Of a DNA stretch of 64,000 bases, positions 49,502-59,371 are shown in pieces. Position numbers and translations under genes: made by a program. The stretch is from NCBI GenBank assembly GCA_003996215.1, contig QJPP01002931.1:62001-126000 (forward strand), read 5' to 3'. Below the pieces are notes generated by a model that ran no database searches, had not been told where the DNA came from, and saw only the letters and a list, made by a program, of their open reading frames with translations. Within the stretch, counting starts at the first letter, position 1; the number at the start of each line of letters is the position of its first letter. Source of the stretch: Jaltomata sinuosa (Eukaryota > Streptophyta > Magnoliopsida > Solanales > Solanaceae).

Positions 49502-50543
49502 TGATCTCCTCTATCGGCTCTTCATCTACTTCAATGTAGAACAACTGCCTCCTGTTTTTACACACATGGCCAGGAGAGTACTTTTCATCACAGTTGAAGC
49601 ACATACCTTTGGCCCTCCTGTCATCCATCTCGGCTGGAATCAAGAGTTTAGGGAGTTTTTTTTGGAAATTTCTGGGATTCTGGGAATTGGAGTTTGTTGG
49701 TCTAGCTTGATTTTGGGAGAAAGAAGTACTAGGGTTAGAGAATTTCTGGTGGTGGGTTGGTTTAGGAGTTGGTAACAGAGGAAAAGATTTATGTCGGCTA
49801 GCAGATTGGACTAATAAGGTTTGCTCTTGGATTCTAGCCAAATAAATGGCTCTCTGCAGGCTCCTAGTAGCAAATATTTTAACAGGCAAGCCGATCTCTG
49901 GCTTCAATCCCCTCAAGAATACACTTATGACATACTATCTGTCAACTCTACTCTTGTTAACAATTCATCAAAACTGTTCACATAGTCTTGAACAGAAGTT
50001 ACCTGTTCGAGATCTTTTAGGTCACCCATAGGGTCATCAAACAGCTCTGTGCCAAACCTCGAATAGAGGCATCATATATACTCACTCCATCTAGGCCACT
50101 CCCTCGTCAGTCGCGACTTCATGAACATCTGATGCCATTGAAGGGCCTTCCCTTCCAAGCAGCAAGAGGCCAATTTAACCTTAGCTTCTTCCGACATCCA
50201 TCCACATCGAAGAATTGTTCACTCCTATACACCCATTCCCGCTGTCAAATTTTGGGAATTCCATCTGATGATTCCTCATCGGCAGCTAATACTCCTCCCG
50301 TCGTTCACCCCTTCCGCCGGGAACTTCCTCCATCGGCTGTCTTCCACCGAGAATTTCCCCTACCGACTGTCTCTCTCCGGCAGGATTGACCATCTACCTT
50401 CTTATTTCCTCCAGAGATTGAGTCAATCTCTCATTCATAGTTATTTGCATCTCTTCCATGGCACCACTCATTCCGTCAATGGAACCTCGAATTCCATCCA
50501 CGTCTCGTCGGGGTTCTGTGATCCTTGTGTTGTGTTTCCCCAT
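49440..50543 (-). pseudogene. gag pseudogene
   Basis: The ATG at 50543 gives MGKHNTRITEPRRDVDG, a polar N-terminus. The middle has stops and a frame change. The capsid end and nucleocapsid read at 49440-49916 (FLRGLKPEIGLPVK; CFNCDEKYSPGHVCK zinc knuckle at about 49560-49605). The knuckle type CxxCDEKYxPGHxC is widespread in plant chromoviruses with short LTRs. Confidence 0.85.
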
Positions 50544-50571
50544 ACTTCTACCACGGGCCGGAGGATTGAAA

Positions 50572-50583
50572 GCTCTGATACCA
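50572..50583 (-). other. Primer-binding site, initiator Met-tRNA
   Basis: The plus-strand GCTCTGATACCA is the complement of TGGTATCAGAGC, two bases from the LTR border. It fixes the direction of the element as minus. Confidence 0.93.
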
Positions 50584-50584
50584 A

Positions 50585-50966
50585 TGATACAAGTCGAAAT
50601 CGAATAGGAAAATAATGAGTAATCTAAGAGACAAATGGAGAGAAATATCCCTGAACAATTACCCTAAACAGTAGAAGATTCTAGAGAAAAAAGAAGAAAG
50701 TCTATTTCATTGATGAACCAATTCAATTGGATAGTGAATACAATGTAAGAGTTGCTACTTACACTAGAACTATAACCGAAATGGGGAAATGGAAAACAGC
50801 TAGGGAATAACAGTCGACACATGTGCCTAGCACGTGTGCTAACTAACTTAGCTAACAGTGCTAACCCACCCGGCTACTGTTCTAACTAACTTTCGGAGTC
50901 TAACAGAATTGCACAAAACAGAATTTACACTTCAATTACTAGTAATTCTCATGTAGGATCGTATCA
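50585..50966 (-). repeat. 5' LTR of the Reina-like element, 382 bp
   Basis: Same ends and length as 36398-36779. It is followed by the GTAAT duplication, which rejoins LINE ORF1. Confidence 0.94.
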
Positions 50967-51247
50967 GTAATCCTTCTTCCCGTGCAAAAACTTGTCGTTC
51001 TTCCTTTGTCAATTGAATCGTAGGCTCCCCATGTACATACTGAATCTGTTTCAATTGGATTTTTTGTCAAATTCTGGGCAGTTTGGTTTGTAGTTAATTA
51101 AGTAGCATATGATTTTTGTTGATTAGGGTTAGGGTTTGGCTCTCCCACAGCCAAAGGCTGGGGAGAGATGTGTGCAGCCATTGCTGCTGCTAAGTCGCCA
51201 TAGAGATCGCCTAAAGGGAGGAGAGAGAGAGAGATGTGTGCAGCCAT
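50967..51247 (-). pseudogene. LINE ORF1, N-terminal part
   Basis: The minus-strand ATG at 51247 starts MAAHISLSLLPLGDLYGDLA, repeated once in register (next ATG 51181), then AVGEPNPNPNQQKSYAT and a stop. Past it, frames give the N-terminal half of DUF4283 up to 50967, where the GTAAT target duplication of the chromovirus begins; the sequence resumes at 36397. Start choice: first ATG after the leader, kept by the tandem copy. Confidence 0.68.
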
Positions 51248-51294
51248 GGCTGCTGCTAAGTCGCCATAGAGATCGCCTAAAGGGAGGAGAGAGC
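51163..51294 (-). repeat. 66-bp tandem duplication at the LINE 5' end
   Basis: Two copies with a 66-bp period contain a (GA)n stretch, TGTGCAGCCAT and GCTAAGTCGCCATAGAG. 66 is a multiple of three, so the duplication keeps the reading frame and doubles the first 22 codons of ORF1. Confidence 0.85.
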
Positions 51295-51300
51295 CCTAGC

Positions 51301-51968
51301 CCTAATTTTTCCCATAGTTGCCTTGTTGAGAAACATGTAAAGAAATTATGTTGATGCTAGTAGCAGCCAGGGCTGTGATGAGAAATTATTTTAGGTGAGG
51401 TGAAACAAGTTTAAAACACAGAAACAAGTTCAGTTGGTCCCAACTCATTGTTCCTTGTGAATTGACAGCAGTTTGATTCTGGTAAACAGGAACGTAGAGA
51501 GATGGGATAAAATCAACTGAACCATATGTTGATCAGCAATCATAGGTTGCAAACCGAACTAACGAAATCTGCAAGTTGAACTTAGCTATATAAATCCCTA
51601 CTGACCATGATGCACACTAATAGGATAAAATCAACTGAATCATATCGTAGCAAACATCGATTGCAAGTCAAGTTAACATATCATTCTTCTCAAAAAACAA
51701 GCTAACACAAACATAGCTTGCAAATCAAGCTAACACAATCAAGTTTAAATAATCCACAAGAAAGTCCTGACCAAATCAATAACAGGGCACACATCAAGTT
51801 GGAATAATTCAATAAGCTGATCTACACAAACGGATAAAATCGACTGAATCATACATTAGTCAAAACAAACATAGGTTACAAACCAAGCTAACACAATCTA
51901 AACTAGATAAACCCCAAGATAGTCCTTGCCTAAGTTATTCACATTGTTTAAACCGAGTTGGTAATAAT
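51301..51968 (-). repeat. Downstream region of the WEB gene with degenerate repeats
   Basis: No gene. Bases 51506-51968 contain diverged copies of a GATAAAATCAACTGAATCATA unit (51506, 51622, 51833) followed by GCAAACCAAGCTAACA-type text. A stretch at 51799-51829 is a diverged copy of 51958-51987, which spans the WEB stop codon. The region probably serves as the 3' UTR and terminator of that gene. Confidence 0.6.
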
Positions 51969-54573
51969 TTAATCAGCTGATCTACACCTCAAGCTTGCAG
52001 TATGCTGCTTCTTTTTCTTAGAATGTTGAGTCACAAGATGAGAGATCCTAGCAAAACCAAACTTCTTCCTTTTTGCAGGGAGATGATGCTTAAGTCCATT
52101 CTCTATCTCATCTTTCCGACTTAAATGCAACTCACCAGTGGGTTTCCCGAGCATCTGGGCCAGTGACACTGTACGCTTTCCAGCTTTTTTTCCAGCCCGA
52201 ATTCCATTCTCAAACTCTTCTGTCAAAAGCAACTTCTTGTTCAATATTTGCCCTATTGATAGAGTTGGCTTTAGAACTGGTTTTAACTCATCATTGACAA
52301 GAGTCAGGCCATTGACATCAACCAGGACAGAGTCTTTCCTATGCTGAGATGAGGATGGATTTTTAAACTTGGTCGAATTCTGTACTGAACGCCTTCTCTG
52401 TCCATTTTCAGACCTCCATTTGCGTAGAGCTTCCTCTACTGCTAATTTTCCTTCATTTGCAGCCTCCACTCTGCTCAGTGCTTCTTCTAATGCTTTCTTA
52501 CTAACTTTAACTTCTTCTGTAGCTTCTTCTACCTTCTTCAAGATTTCTGTTTTAGACACATCAGCTTCATCCACTAGCATCATTGCATCTACTACTCTTT
52601 GCTTGCTGGCTTCCTGTGCGTCTTGAGCTTTGGACAATAGAGATGAATACTCCTCAAAGGTAAGAGTTACCCCTTCCTCAGGCCTTCGTCGTAAAGCTGC
52701 AAACGAGTTTTCACTGCTTGATAGGGCTTTAATTTCAGCAAGAGCAACAGCTTCAGCAGCTCTGGCTGCTGCTTTCATCTTCTTGGCTGCAACCAACCTG
52801 ATCTCTGCTGTTTTGATCCTTGTCTTTGTATGTTCAATCTCAGACATAGCCCTCAATACTTCTGATTTTGCAGCTTCTCCTACTTTCTTAAACTGCTCAG
52901 TCTCAGCAGTCAGTCTCTGAAGCTCCCTCGTCAAATCGATAGGGTCACAAGAACCACCTTCAGCATGTTTCACCAGCTTCAGTTTTTCTTTTGTTTTATT
53001 TAACTCTTCTTCAAGAGATGAAATCTTTGAGGAATTTGAAGATAATCTTTGGCGGGTCTTCTCAAGCAAGATTCTTTCTTTTTCAATTTTCCTGTTATAT
53101 GATTCAACAGTGGTTCGAATATCAGCAAGATCGCTAGTTGTCCTGGTCAAGTTCAGTTTAGCCTGTTTTAATTCCAATAAGATGAAACCTGGAGCTGAAG
53201 AGGGACACAGATCCAAACCACCGATTGTGTCCTGATTATTGCTTATGATGTTTTCACTGTTTTCCTTCTCTGCTACTTCATCAGCAAGATGTACATCCTT
53301 AGCTTCGGCATCAGCACCTAGTGTAGTATTGACATCATATGCCTCCTTCTGCAACTTAGATTTCAGCTCTTCTATCAGAACTTTAGTGCTTTCCAGTTCT
53401 TTTAAGACCTCAAGTGTTTCCCTCTCTTTCACAATGAGATCTTTTTCCAATTGCGCAGCCTGTTCTTCCACTTTTGCAATGTCAACCTTCTCTTCAGCAC
53501 CCTACATCCAAGCAAGTAAAATCTATAATTGAACATGAGACATAAAACAAGTAACTTAAGGACAGCACATTAGGATTTGGATTGGGAAGTTAAGAACTAG
53601 AAAGGTTCATTCATTTGTCTAAGAATAAGCTAACGACCATCGTTCGGACTAACATGTTTGACATTTGGAGCATTTGCTTCTTAGGGTTTGGTAGAGAAAT
53701 TGAGCACACAATTATGCAATTGTGATACTTGTACAAGTAGATGCTCAGGTTGAAATCAAAGTGGCATCGGCTAAAGATATTCTTCTGAATTATCCCAAAC
53801 CTAAATGATGGAACTGGAAACATGGTCTTGCAATATTTAATTTGAAACTACTTAACAACATGCAAAATGTAGACCTTGACAGCAAAACTACACCTCTATT
53901 GGCTTTTTGGAAATCAAAAGCAACCACATACTAGGGAAATCTAAAAGAGAGATGCAAACTTGCGTAACACGATGAGCCCCGATGTGTTTGCTTTCACACA
54001 ATTAACTAATGTAATAATGAATGGAGGCGCGCTTAGTGTGATTAGTAACTTGGAAAATATAAGGTACATCCCTATATTTACACCGACAGTAGGTTTGCAT
54101 CTACTACGGCCAAGGAGAACTACGTACAGCCTGTACCTGTCTCCCCATACAAAATTCATGAAACATGCAAACATAATTTAGGCAAAATAATCTACATTTT
54201 CTATTTAAGAAGAAATATATTGTTTCTTTGCAGAACAACCCAAAAAAGTACACTTTTTTTTTTTTTGTAATTTCTAAAGCAAAATAACCACAAATTTAGG
54301 CAAAGACCATCCTAAAAAAGATATCAAACTGTGAAAATGAAAAGGTAAAAGAAAATAGACCTGAGGAGAATCCCCAAATGACTTGTGAAGAGTGGGTTTC
54401 CAAAACCCAATTCCACCAAATCGACTTGCAGCCTCCTTAACAGACTCAAATGGAGCAGAAGTGTCAATCTCCGCCCTAACACAACCATTTTCCTTCTTCT
54501 CCTCTAAAATGGGGTCTTCAGCAGAGTTTACTTCAGGACAACAACTTAACACCTTCGTTTCAGAAGCATCCAT
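51969..54573 (-). CDS. WEB-family coiled-coil protein (two exons)
   Basis: Coding sequence is 54573-54361 joined to 53501-51969, giving 581 residues. Exon 1 (71 codons, from the only suitable ATG, MDASETKVLS) ends CCTCAG before GTCTAT; exon 2 starts after TTGGATGTAG in the same phase, and its joined sequence reads through. Residues 40-58 (APFESVKEAASRFGGIGFW) are the WEB-family N-terminal signature. Residues about 75-440 are heptad-rich coiled coil (DUF827); the C-terminus has SIGQILNKKLL, SLAQMLGK and a Lys-rich tail. Arabidopsis relatives (WEB1, PMI2) act in the cytoplasm in light-driven chloroplast positioning; the closest relative from memory is At2g40480, whose role is unclear. It is intact, with no stops, unlike everything around it. 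Confidence 0.92.
53502..54360 (-). other. Intron of the WEB gene, 859 bp
   Basis: The donor GT (plus-strand AC at 54359-54360) and acceptor AG (plus-strand CT at 53502-53503) are canonical. The intron is AT-rich, with a T-run at 54249-54265 (plus strand). Small open frames in it (for example 53611-53823) have no family resemblance. Confidence 0.85.
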
Positions 54574-55077
54574 TATAGAGAAATCCACAAAGGAAAAGAA
54601 GAAAATAAATGGGGTTAAGGTATGAGGACAGAGAGTAGTACAAGACAAGTATGGAAAGGAAAGAGGGAGAAGAGAGGGGAGAGTGGGTGAAGATATCAAA
54701 AAAGAGTGTACTGAAAACTGAGCAGTGGAGCAGTGTAACGTTGAACAATGTTGGATCATATAACGACACCAACGTCTACATTCTCTAAAAGCCCCCTTAT
54801 TCTTAATTCTTTGGAAATGGAATAGTTGAGACTTGAGAGGGAACCAATTTCAATTTTTACCCAACCTACTTTTATTTTTTTTCAACTTTGTGTAATCCTA
54901 ATGATGAAGTTCTTTTTTCTTTGATAGGTAATATATATAGAGGGAAGTAAAATCTTTAAACTTAGCATGTTTGGAAAGTCATTATCTAATTGGATTAACA
55001 TGTAATTACTTGGTCAAACATCTAATTGAATTCTTAGGCGAAGGTGAGAATTCATGGTAATTGCTTGGCGTTGGAGG
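54574..55077 (-). promoter_or_regulatory. Upstream region of the WEB gene
   Basis: On the gene strand, 54700-54580 is strongly pyrimidine-rich (CTCTTCTCCC, CTTTCC), a common feature of plant core promoters and leaders. A weak TATA-like TTATATGAT is at about 54757-54765. The hAT element begins 512 bases above the ATG, so any distal promoter has been displaced. Confidence 0.45.
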
Positions 55078-55085
55078 TTTCAGAC

Positions 55086-55290
55086 TAAGTCTGGCACCGG
55101 CACCGGTACCGAGTCTGCCGGACCGGTATTAACCGGAACCAGACCGGTACCGGAGTCATCTTTCATTGCCTGACCGAAAACCGGGACGGAACCGGTACCG
55201 GTAGTACCGGGAAGTTCTACCCTTTTCGTCCCGGACCGGCACCTACCGGGATCGGACCGGACCGGTATACCGGGTCCCGCTCCCTTTTTT
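55086..55290. repeat. Left terminal repeat and subterminal ACCGG array of the hAT
   Basis: The terminal repeat begins TAAGTCTGGC. Within the next 200 bases ACCGG or CCGGT occurs over a dozen times, several as the palindrome ACCGGT. In hAT elements such subterminal arrays are transposase-binding sites; that function is inferred. Confidence 0.82.
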
Positions 55291-55411
55291 TAAAAAAATT
55301 TAATTAAATTAAAATTTGATTATTTATAATTGAAAAGGTTTCAAAATATATAAGTTATTTTATATTTCTTTTAAAAGTATAACTTAATAAATTGGACTTT
55401 TTTTAGAGTTT

Positions 55412-55484
55412 AAATTTTAAACTCTAAAAGTTTAAATTTCAAATTTTAAACTCTAAAAGTTTAAATTTCAAATTTTAAACTCTT
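55412..55484. repeat. 29-bp AT-rich tandem repeat inside the hAT
   Basis: About two and a half copies of a unit containing TTTTAAACTCTAAAAGTTTAAA, which is itself nearly palindromic. It lies in the 3' untranslated part of the transposase gene. Confidence 0.75.
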
Positions 55485-55806
55485 AAAAACTTTTCAAACT
55501 CTTAAGTCTTAAGTCTTAAAAGTTTAAATTTAAATTTTTAAACTATAACTAGCTTAATAACTTACTTACTTAAATTTGAAACTTTTTAAACTATATCAAA
55601 TTTGAAACATTTAAAAATTGAAATATATAAAAAAGACTTGTATTAAATTGAAGACAATAATTAAAAAAATTTAAGGCGAATAGCCTATAATTTTATTCAT
55701 TAAAATTAAATAATACAATATGTATTACAAATATTAGAAGAGGACCTAATCTACGCAGCCACCTTCTAGGAAGGGTTTTGTTTGAATTAGGCCTCGAACT
55801 ATCATA

Positions 55807-58356
55807 CTAATATTTGAATCCTTGAAAATAGTTTTGACGTAGAGTTTCTAACAATTCTCTGGTAACATTTTCTGGAAGTGGTTGTTGTGCTTGATCCTCC
55901 AATGCATCCATGCCGTCTTCACTAGAATTTACCAAAATATTATCTACATCATATTCAAATTTGGCAGGTAAACTAGGACGCCCATAATTCCTTCGCTCGG
56001 CATTGATCCAATCTCTAAACAATACCGATATCTCCAAGCTGTCTGATGCTAATGAATACCTATGCTCCCCAATTTGATATTTTGTTGCACTAAAAGCGCC
56101 CTCCGAAGCTACTGAAGATGCCTGAATAGCTAGCAAATCTCGAACCATCGGTTGATATTTTGGAAATGACCTGCCGCGAGTCTTCCACCATTCCAAAAGT
56201 TGAGGTTTGTCTTGTGCATCCTTAATGCTTTCCATTCCCTGATTAAGATATTCATCAAAATCATTCCTTTCATTAAAAGTAAGACCAAGATAATTTTCCA
56301 TCATATCATCAATATCATATTCATTTGAATATCTACGCCTAGAACTTGAAGGTTCTACATTACGTACTTCATCATTTATTCTACTACAATTATACAAGTC
56401 ATATAATTTTCTAGCTTCAATTTTTATGCTATCTTTAGCATCGGACAAACTAGGTATTTTGTCCTCTTCGGCAACTTCGTCACCTTGGATACTTTGCTGA
56501 TATATAATCTCTAAAATATCTAAATTTGAATATATTCTTTCAACCATTTGTGCTGCACCTATTTCTTTGTAAGTTGGGTTTAATAAACAAGCAGTTAAAT
56601 AAATTTGAGGAATAAGAATAAAATATTTCTAAAAATTTTTAATCATTGCATTAATAGAATCTTTAAACCGTGGAATATTTTTGTATTGAAAAATTTTATC
56701 AAAAATAGCACATATATTTGGTAAAACTAAACAAATAGTTGGATAATAAAGTCCAGATATTTATTTTGTAGATAAATAAAAAACTTTAAAAAATTCTGTA
56801 AGTTCATATACTTCATTCTAATCAGTGTCAGTAATTCTATAATCATTATCTGAATTGTGAGCATTCCAAACCATTTATAAAGGCTTTCTATATTCATAAG
56901 CAACTTTAAGCATTTCATATAAAGAATTCCATCTAGTAGACACTGTTTTTGAAATTTTTCTAGGGGGGAGTTCTAATTCACGACACCAATTTTCAAACTC
57001 TACACGTCTAGACTTTACTTGACATTTAAAAATAAAATGGCATGCAGCTTCACATTTTATACAACCATTATTATACATTGTTATACCATCTCTAACAATT
57101 AAATTATATATGTGTGCAGCACACCTAATATAGAAACCGTCATTATAAATAGGACAAATTGTCGGTTTTAGTTTATCAACAACATTTGTATTATTAGAAG
57201 CATTATCAAGAGTGACACTAATTACTTTATTATAAATTCCATAAAATTGTAAAACATCTATAATAGTTTGAGCTATGTAACTACCAGTTTTCAACATTTC
57301 ACAACATTTATAACCTAAAATTTTTTTTTGCATGTTCCAATTTTCATCAATCCAATGACCAGTAATAGTGAAATAATCGTTACCATTAGGACTACGACCC
57401 ATATCATAAGTGATAGCCATTCTACAAGTATTATAGTTAAATAAACAATGAAGATATTGTACATGTTGTCCTTGATTATCAAAAACAGCTTTTTTAATAG
57501 TATTTCTTGAAAAACCTGTGAAAGAAGGATTATACACTATTTGAATATAATGAACAAAACCGAAATTTTTAGCAAAACTAAAAGGCAAGCCACAAAGAAC
57601 AATCATTTTAGCTAATTCTTCAAGATCTCTTTCTCTACTATAACTGCGATGTGTACTAGGGCCAGAAACATTAGAAGAATTTAACTGTGTTTGGATCATG
57701 TTAGAGGCCCCTACTCCTACAGATGCATCGGGAAGAGGAGTACCATATTTTTTTGCATCGGCTATAGCCTGAGCTTGCAAAAATTCATTTTTACAACATC
57801 CCATTAAATGATTTCTTAAATGTCCCGTCCCACCCGACTTTCCCGTAGTTTTATGATTCAAAATATATTTACATATTTTACAAATAGCTTGAGTTTTACC
57901 CTCACTTTGAGTCATAAATTGCCACACAACAGACTTTTTAGGACGTTCAGCATTTGGCTTAGCCCTAGTAGGATGTACAGGGGGAGTGAAAGCGGGAGCG
58001 AGAGCGAGAGCAGGAGTGGGACTAATAGCCGTAGGCGGCTCTGTTTCATCATCATCATAAGTATCATTACCATCATATTCATTATCATATTCTACTTCTT
58101 CATCTAGGTCTTCATTAAAATTACCAAACCTTGTCTGTAAAGATTCATGATCTAATTGAGTATTGCTATCAATATTAAAAGGAGTTTCATCAACATGTGT
58201 AAAATCATCCGTATTTATTCTTAATTGAGGTTGTTGTCTAGTTTTAGATTTGGATTTAGAAGAACTACCGACTTTAGTTTTTGAGGTTACTGCATTAGTC
58301 AACCTACCAAAAAGTATTTTTTTACCTTGACCGACATTTTTATCACCGAATTCCAT
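55807..58356 (-). pseudogene. hAT transposase, 849-codon frame with four clustered stops
   Basis: A BED-zinc-finger hAT transposase that would cut and paste the element. The start at 58356 gives [13 protein letters not shown]. Residues 1-140 are polar and acidic; the BED finger is at about 143-188 (Cys159, Cys162, His179, His183). The catalytic core follows ([45 protein letters not shown]). The C-terminal hATC dimerisation domain is at about 700-785 ([20 protein letters not shown], then [12 protein letters not shown]). The frame is continuous from 58356 to 55807, with stops at 56875-56877 (TAA), 56818-56820 (TAG), 56761-56763 (TAA) and 56629-56631 (TAG). Between them the sequence still reads as hAT protein. 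Confidence 0.93.
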
Positions 58357-58661
58357 ATTAAAATATTAAAAGTAAGCAAATAAATAAATATAAAAATTAA
58401 ATACAAAAAAATAAATAAGTAAAGAGATGAAAGTTGAAACGAATGTACCAAACGTCTGCGTAAAAACAGACGTGTATAACCAAAAACCGAAATTGATAGA
58501 TGAAACTTGAAGCTTGAAAATTGCTCCAAAATAATCCAACAAATAAAATTAACAATTTAATAGAGACTATTAGAGAATAGAGAGTAGAAGAGTAGAAGAT
58601 TGAGAGTTGAGACTTGAGAGAGTAGATGAAGAAGAAGAAATTTTGTGTAGTAAATAATGAA

Positions 58662-58717
58662 GGGGTGGGGGGGGGGGGGGTTTTTGTTAAAATTTAGGAC
58701 TACCCCCCCCCCCCCCC
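58662..58717. repeat. G14 / C15 inverted homopolymers
   Basis: Fourteen G's (58667-58680) and, 22 bases on, fifteen C's (58703-58717) can pair into a hairpin. They lie upstream of the transposase start, within the element. Homopolymer length may be a sequencing estimate. Confidence 0.85.
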
Positions 58718-58894
58718 TTACTCACCTCAACATCTATAAAAAAAAGCTCTTTCTCCTTTTCATTTGTATTTTTAAAAACTTTGGAGTATTAAAAAAAATT
58801 TGAGGGTAGGAGGGTGTTTTGGCTCAAATAACCGTTGGTTGGGGCCCACTGGTCCTTGCCAACGGCTACTTAATTAAAAAAAAAATCAAAAATT

Positions 58895-59148
58895 TATTTC
58901 CCGCCCGGAACGAACCGGACCGGACCGGTACCGGGACAAACCAGACCGGGACGATCCGGTAAATTTCTCTCTTCCGTCCCGTTACCCCTACCGGCCAGTG
59001 CCTACACCGGACGGTACCGGATTTCACCGGACCGGTAACGGATCGGGACAAATCGGAATTGGATCGAGACGAACCGAAATCGGACCGGTAACGGACCGGG
59101 ACGGACCGAAACTGATACCGGCACCTCCCGGTTCCGTTGCCAGTTTTA
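58895..59148. repeat. Right terminal repeat and subterminal ACCGG array of the hAT
   Basis: This mirrors the left end: dense ACCGG/CCGGT and GGACCGG words, ending CCGTTGCCAGTTTTA before the target duplication. Small open frames here merely translate the repeat. Confidence 0.82.
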
Positions 59149-59156
59149 TTTCAGAC

Positions 59157-59371
59157 ACATCCATTTAATGGTTACTTGAAATATGTTTTTATGTGTTTGT
59201 TTGGTTTAATATAAATGTTTAATACAATTATTATTAATAATTATTATGTTTCAATCAAACAATGTTGGAATCGACTAATTAATAACTAATTATCATTGAT
59301 TTATCACTCAATTTAAAAAAAAAATCGCGAAATATGAATAAATATTTTTTAAAGAAGAGTGCGAAGTTTAA
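59157..59371. other. AT-rich intergenic DNA
   Basis: Nothing recognisable beyond AT-rich runs (an A-run at 59311-59323). Confidence 0.5.

Larger units (their letters stand above)
36398..50966 (-). mobile_element. Reina-like Ty3/gypsy chromovirus, minus strand, with inner insertion
   Basis: Two 382-bp LTRs bordered by the same 5-bp duplication (GTAAT at 36393-36397 and 50967-50971) define one insertion into the LINE. In transcription order: 5' LTR 50966-50585, primer site, gag, protease, RT, RNase H, integrase, chromodomain, 3' LTR 36779-36398. Short LTRs and a small coding region plus chromodomain suggest the Reina clade. The inside is rearranged: a different chromovirus occupies 39534-47670, and about 1.07 kb of RNase H/RT sequence is present on both sides of it. 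Confidence 0.92.
31260..51300 (-). mobile_element. L1-type LINE, minus strand, split by a nested insertion
   Basis: The pieces, in transcription order, are: 5' leader and ORF1 start (51300-50967), rest of ORF1 (36397-34402), and the reverse transcriptase part of ORF2 (33710-31310). The gap 36398-50966 is a separate chromovirus with its own target duplication, and ORF1 reads on across that gap. The endonuclease part of ORF2 is absent. I saw no clear poly(A) tail or target duplication for the LINE itself, so its ends are approximate. Confidence 0.82.
55078..59156 (-). mobile_element. hAT transposon with target duplications
   Basis: The element proper is 55086-59148 (4063 bp), flanked by the 8-bp direct repeat TTTCAGAC (55078-55085 and 59149-59156), the size expected of hAT. 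Terminal inverted repeats are 55086-55106 and 59128-59148, matching at 17 of 21 positions (inner core CTGGCA.CGG.ACCGG). Subterminal zones are rich in ACCGG/CCGGT. The interior holds one transposase frame on the minus strand. It is potentially autonomous in structure but broken in coding. Confidence 0.93.

Noticed and set aside
36398..50966. Two independent Reina-like insertions side by side
   Set aside because: The outer LTRs share the same 5-bp duplication, the LINE resumes across the whole block, and the repeated RT segments share a stop; one rearranged insertion explains more.
52138..53532. Plus-strand open frames opposite the WEB gene
   Set aside because: They are antisense shadows of the coiled-coil exon, rich in Ser/Ala because the other strand encodes Glu/Lys/Ala heptads.
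54274..54360. Extension of WEB exon 1 to the stop at 54274
   Set aside because: The residues after Gln71 (VYFLLPF and on) do not fit the family, while the GT/AG splice to 53501 joins in phase and continues the family pattern.
56629..56877. Reading the stop cluster in the hAT transposase as an intron
   Set aside because: The sequence between the stops still reads as hAT protein in the same frame, so I kept it as coding with nonsense changes, while listing splicing as testable.
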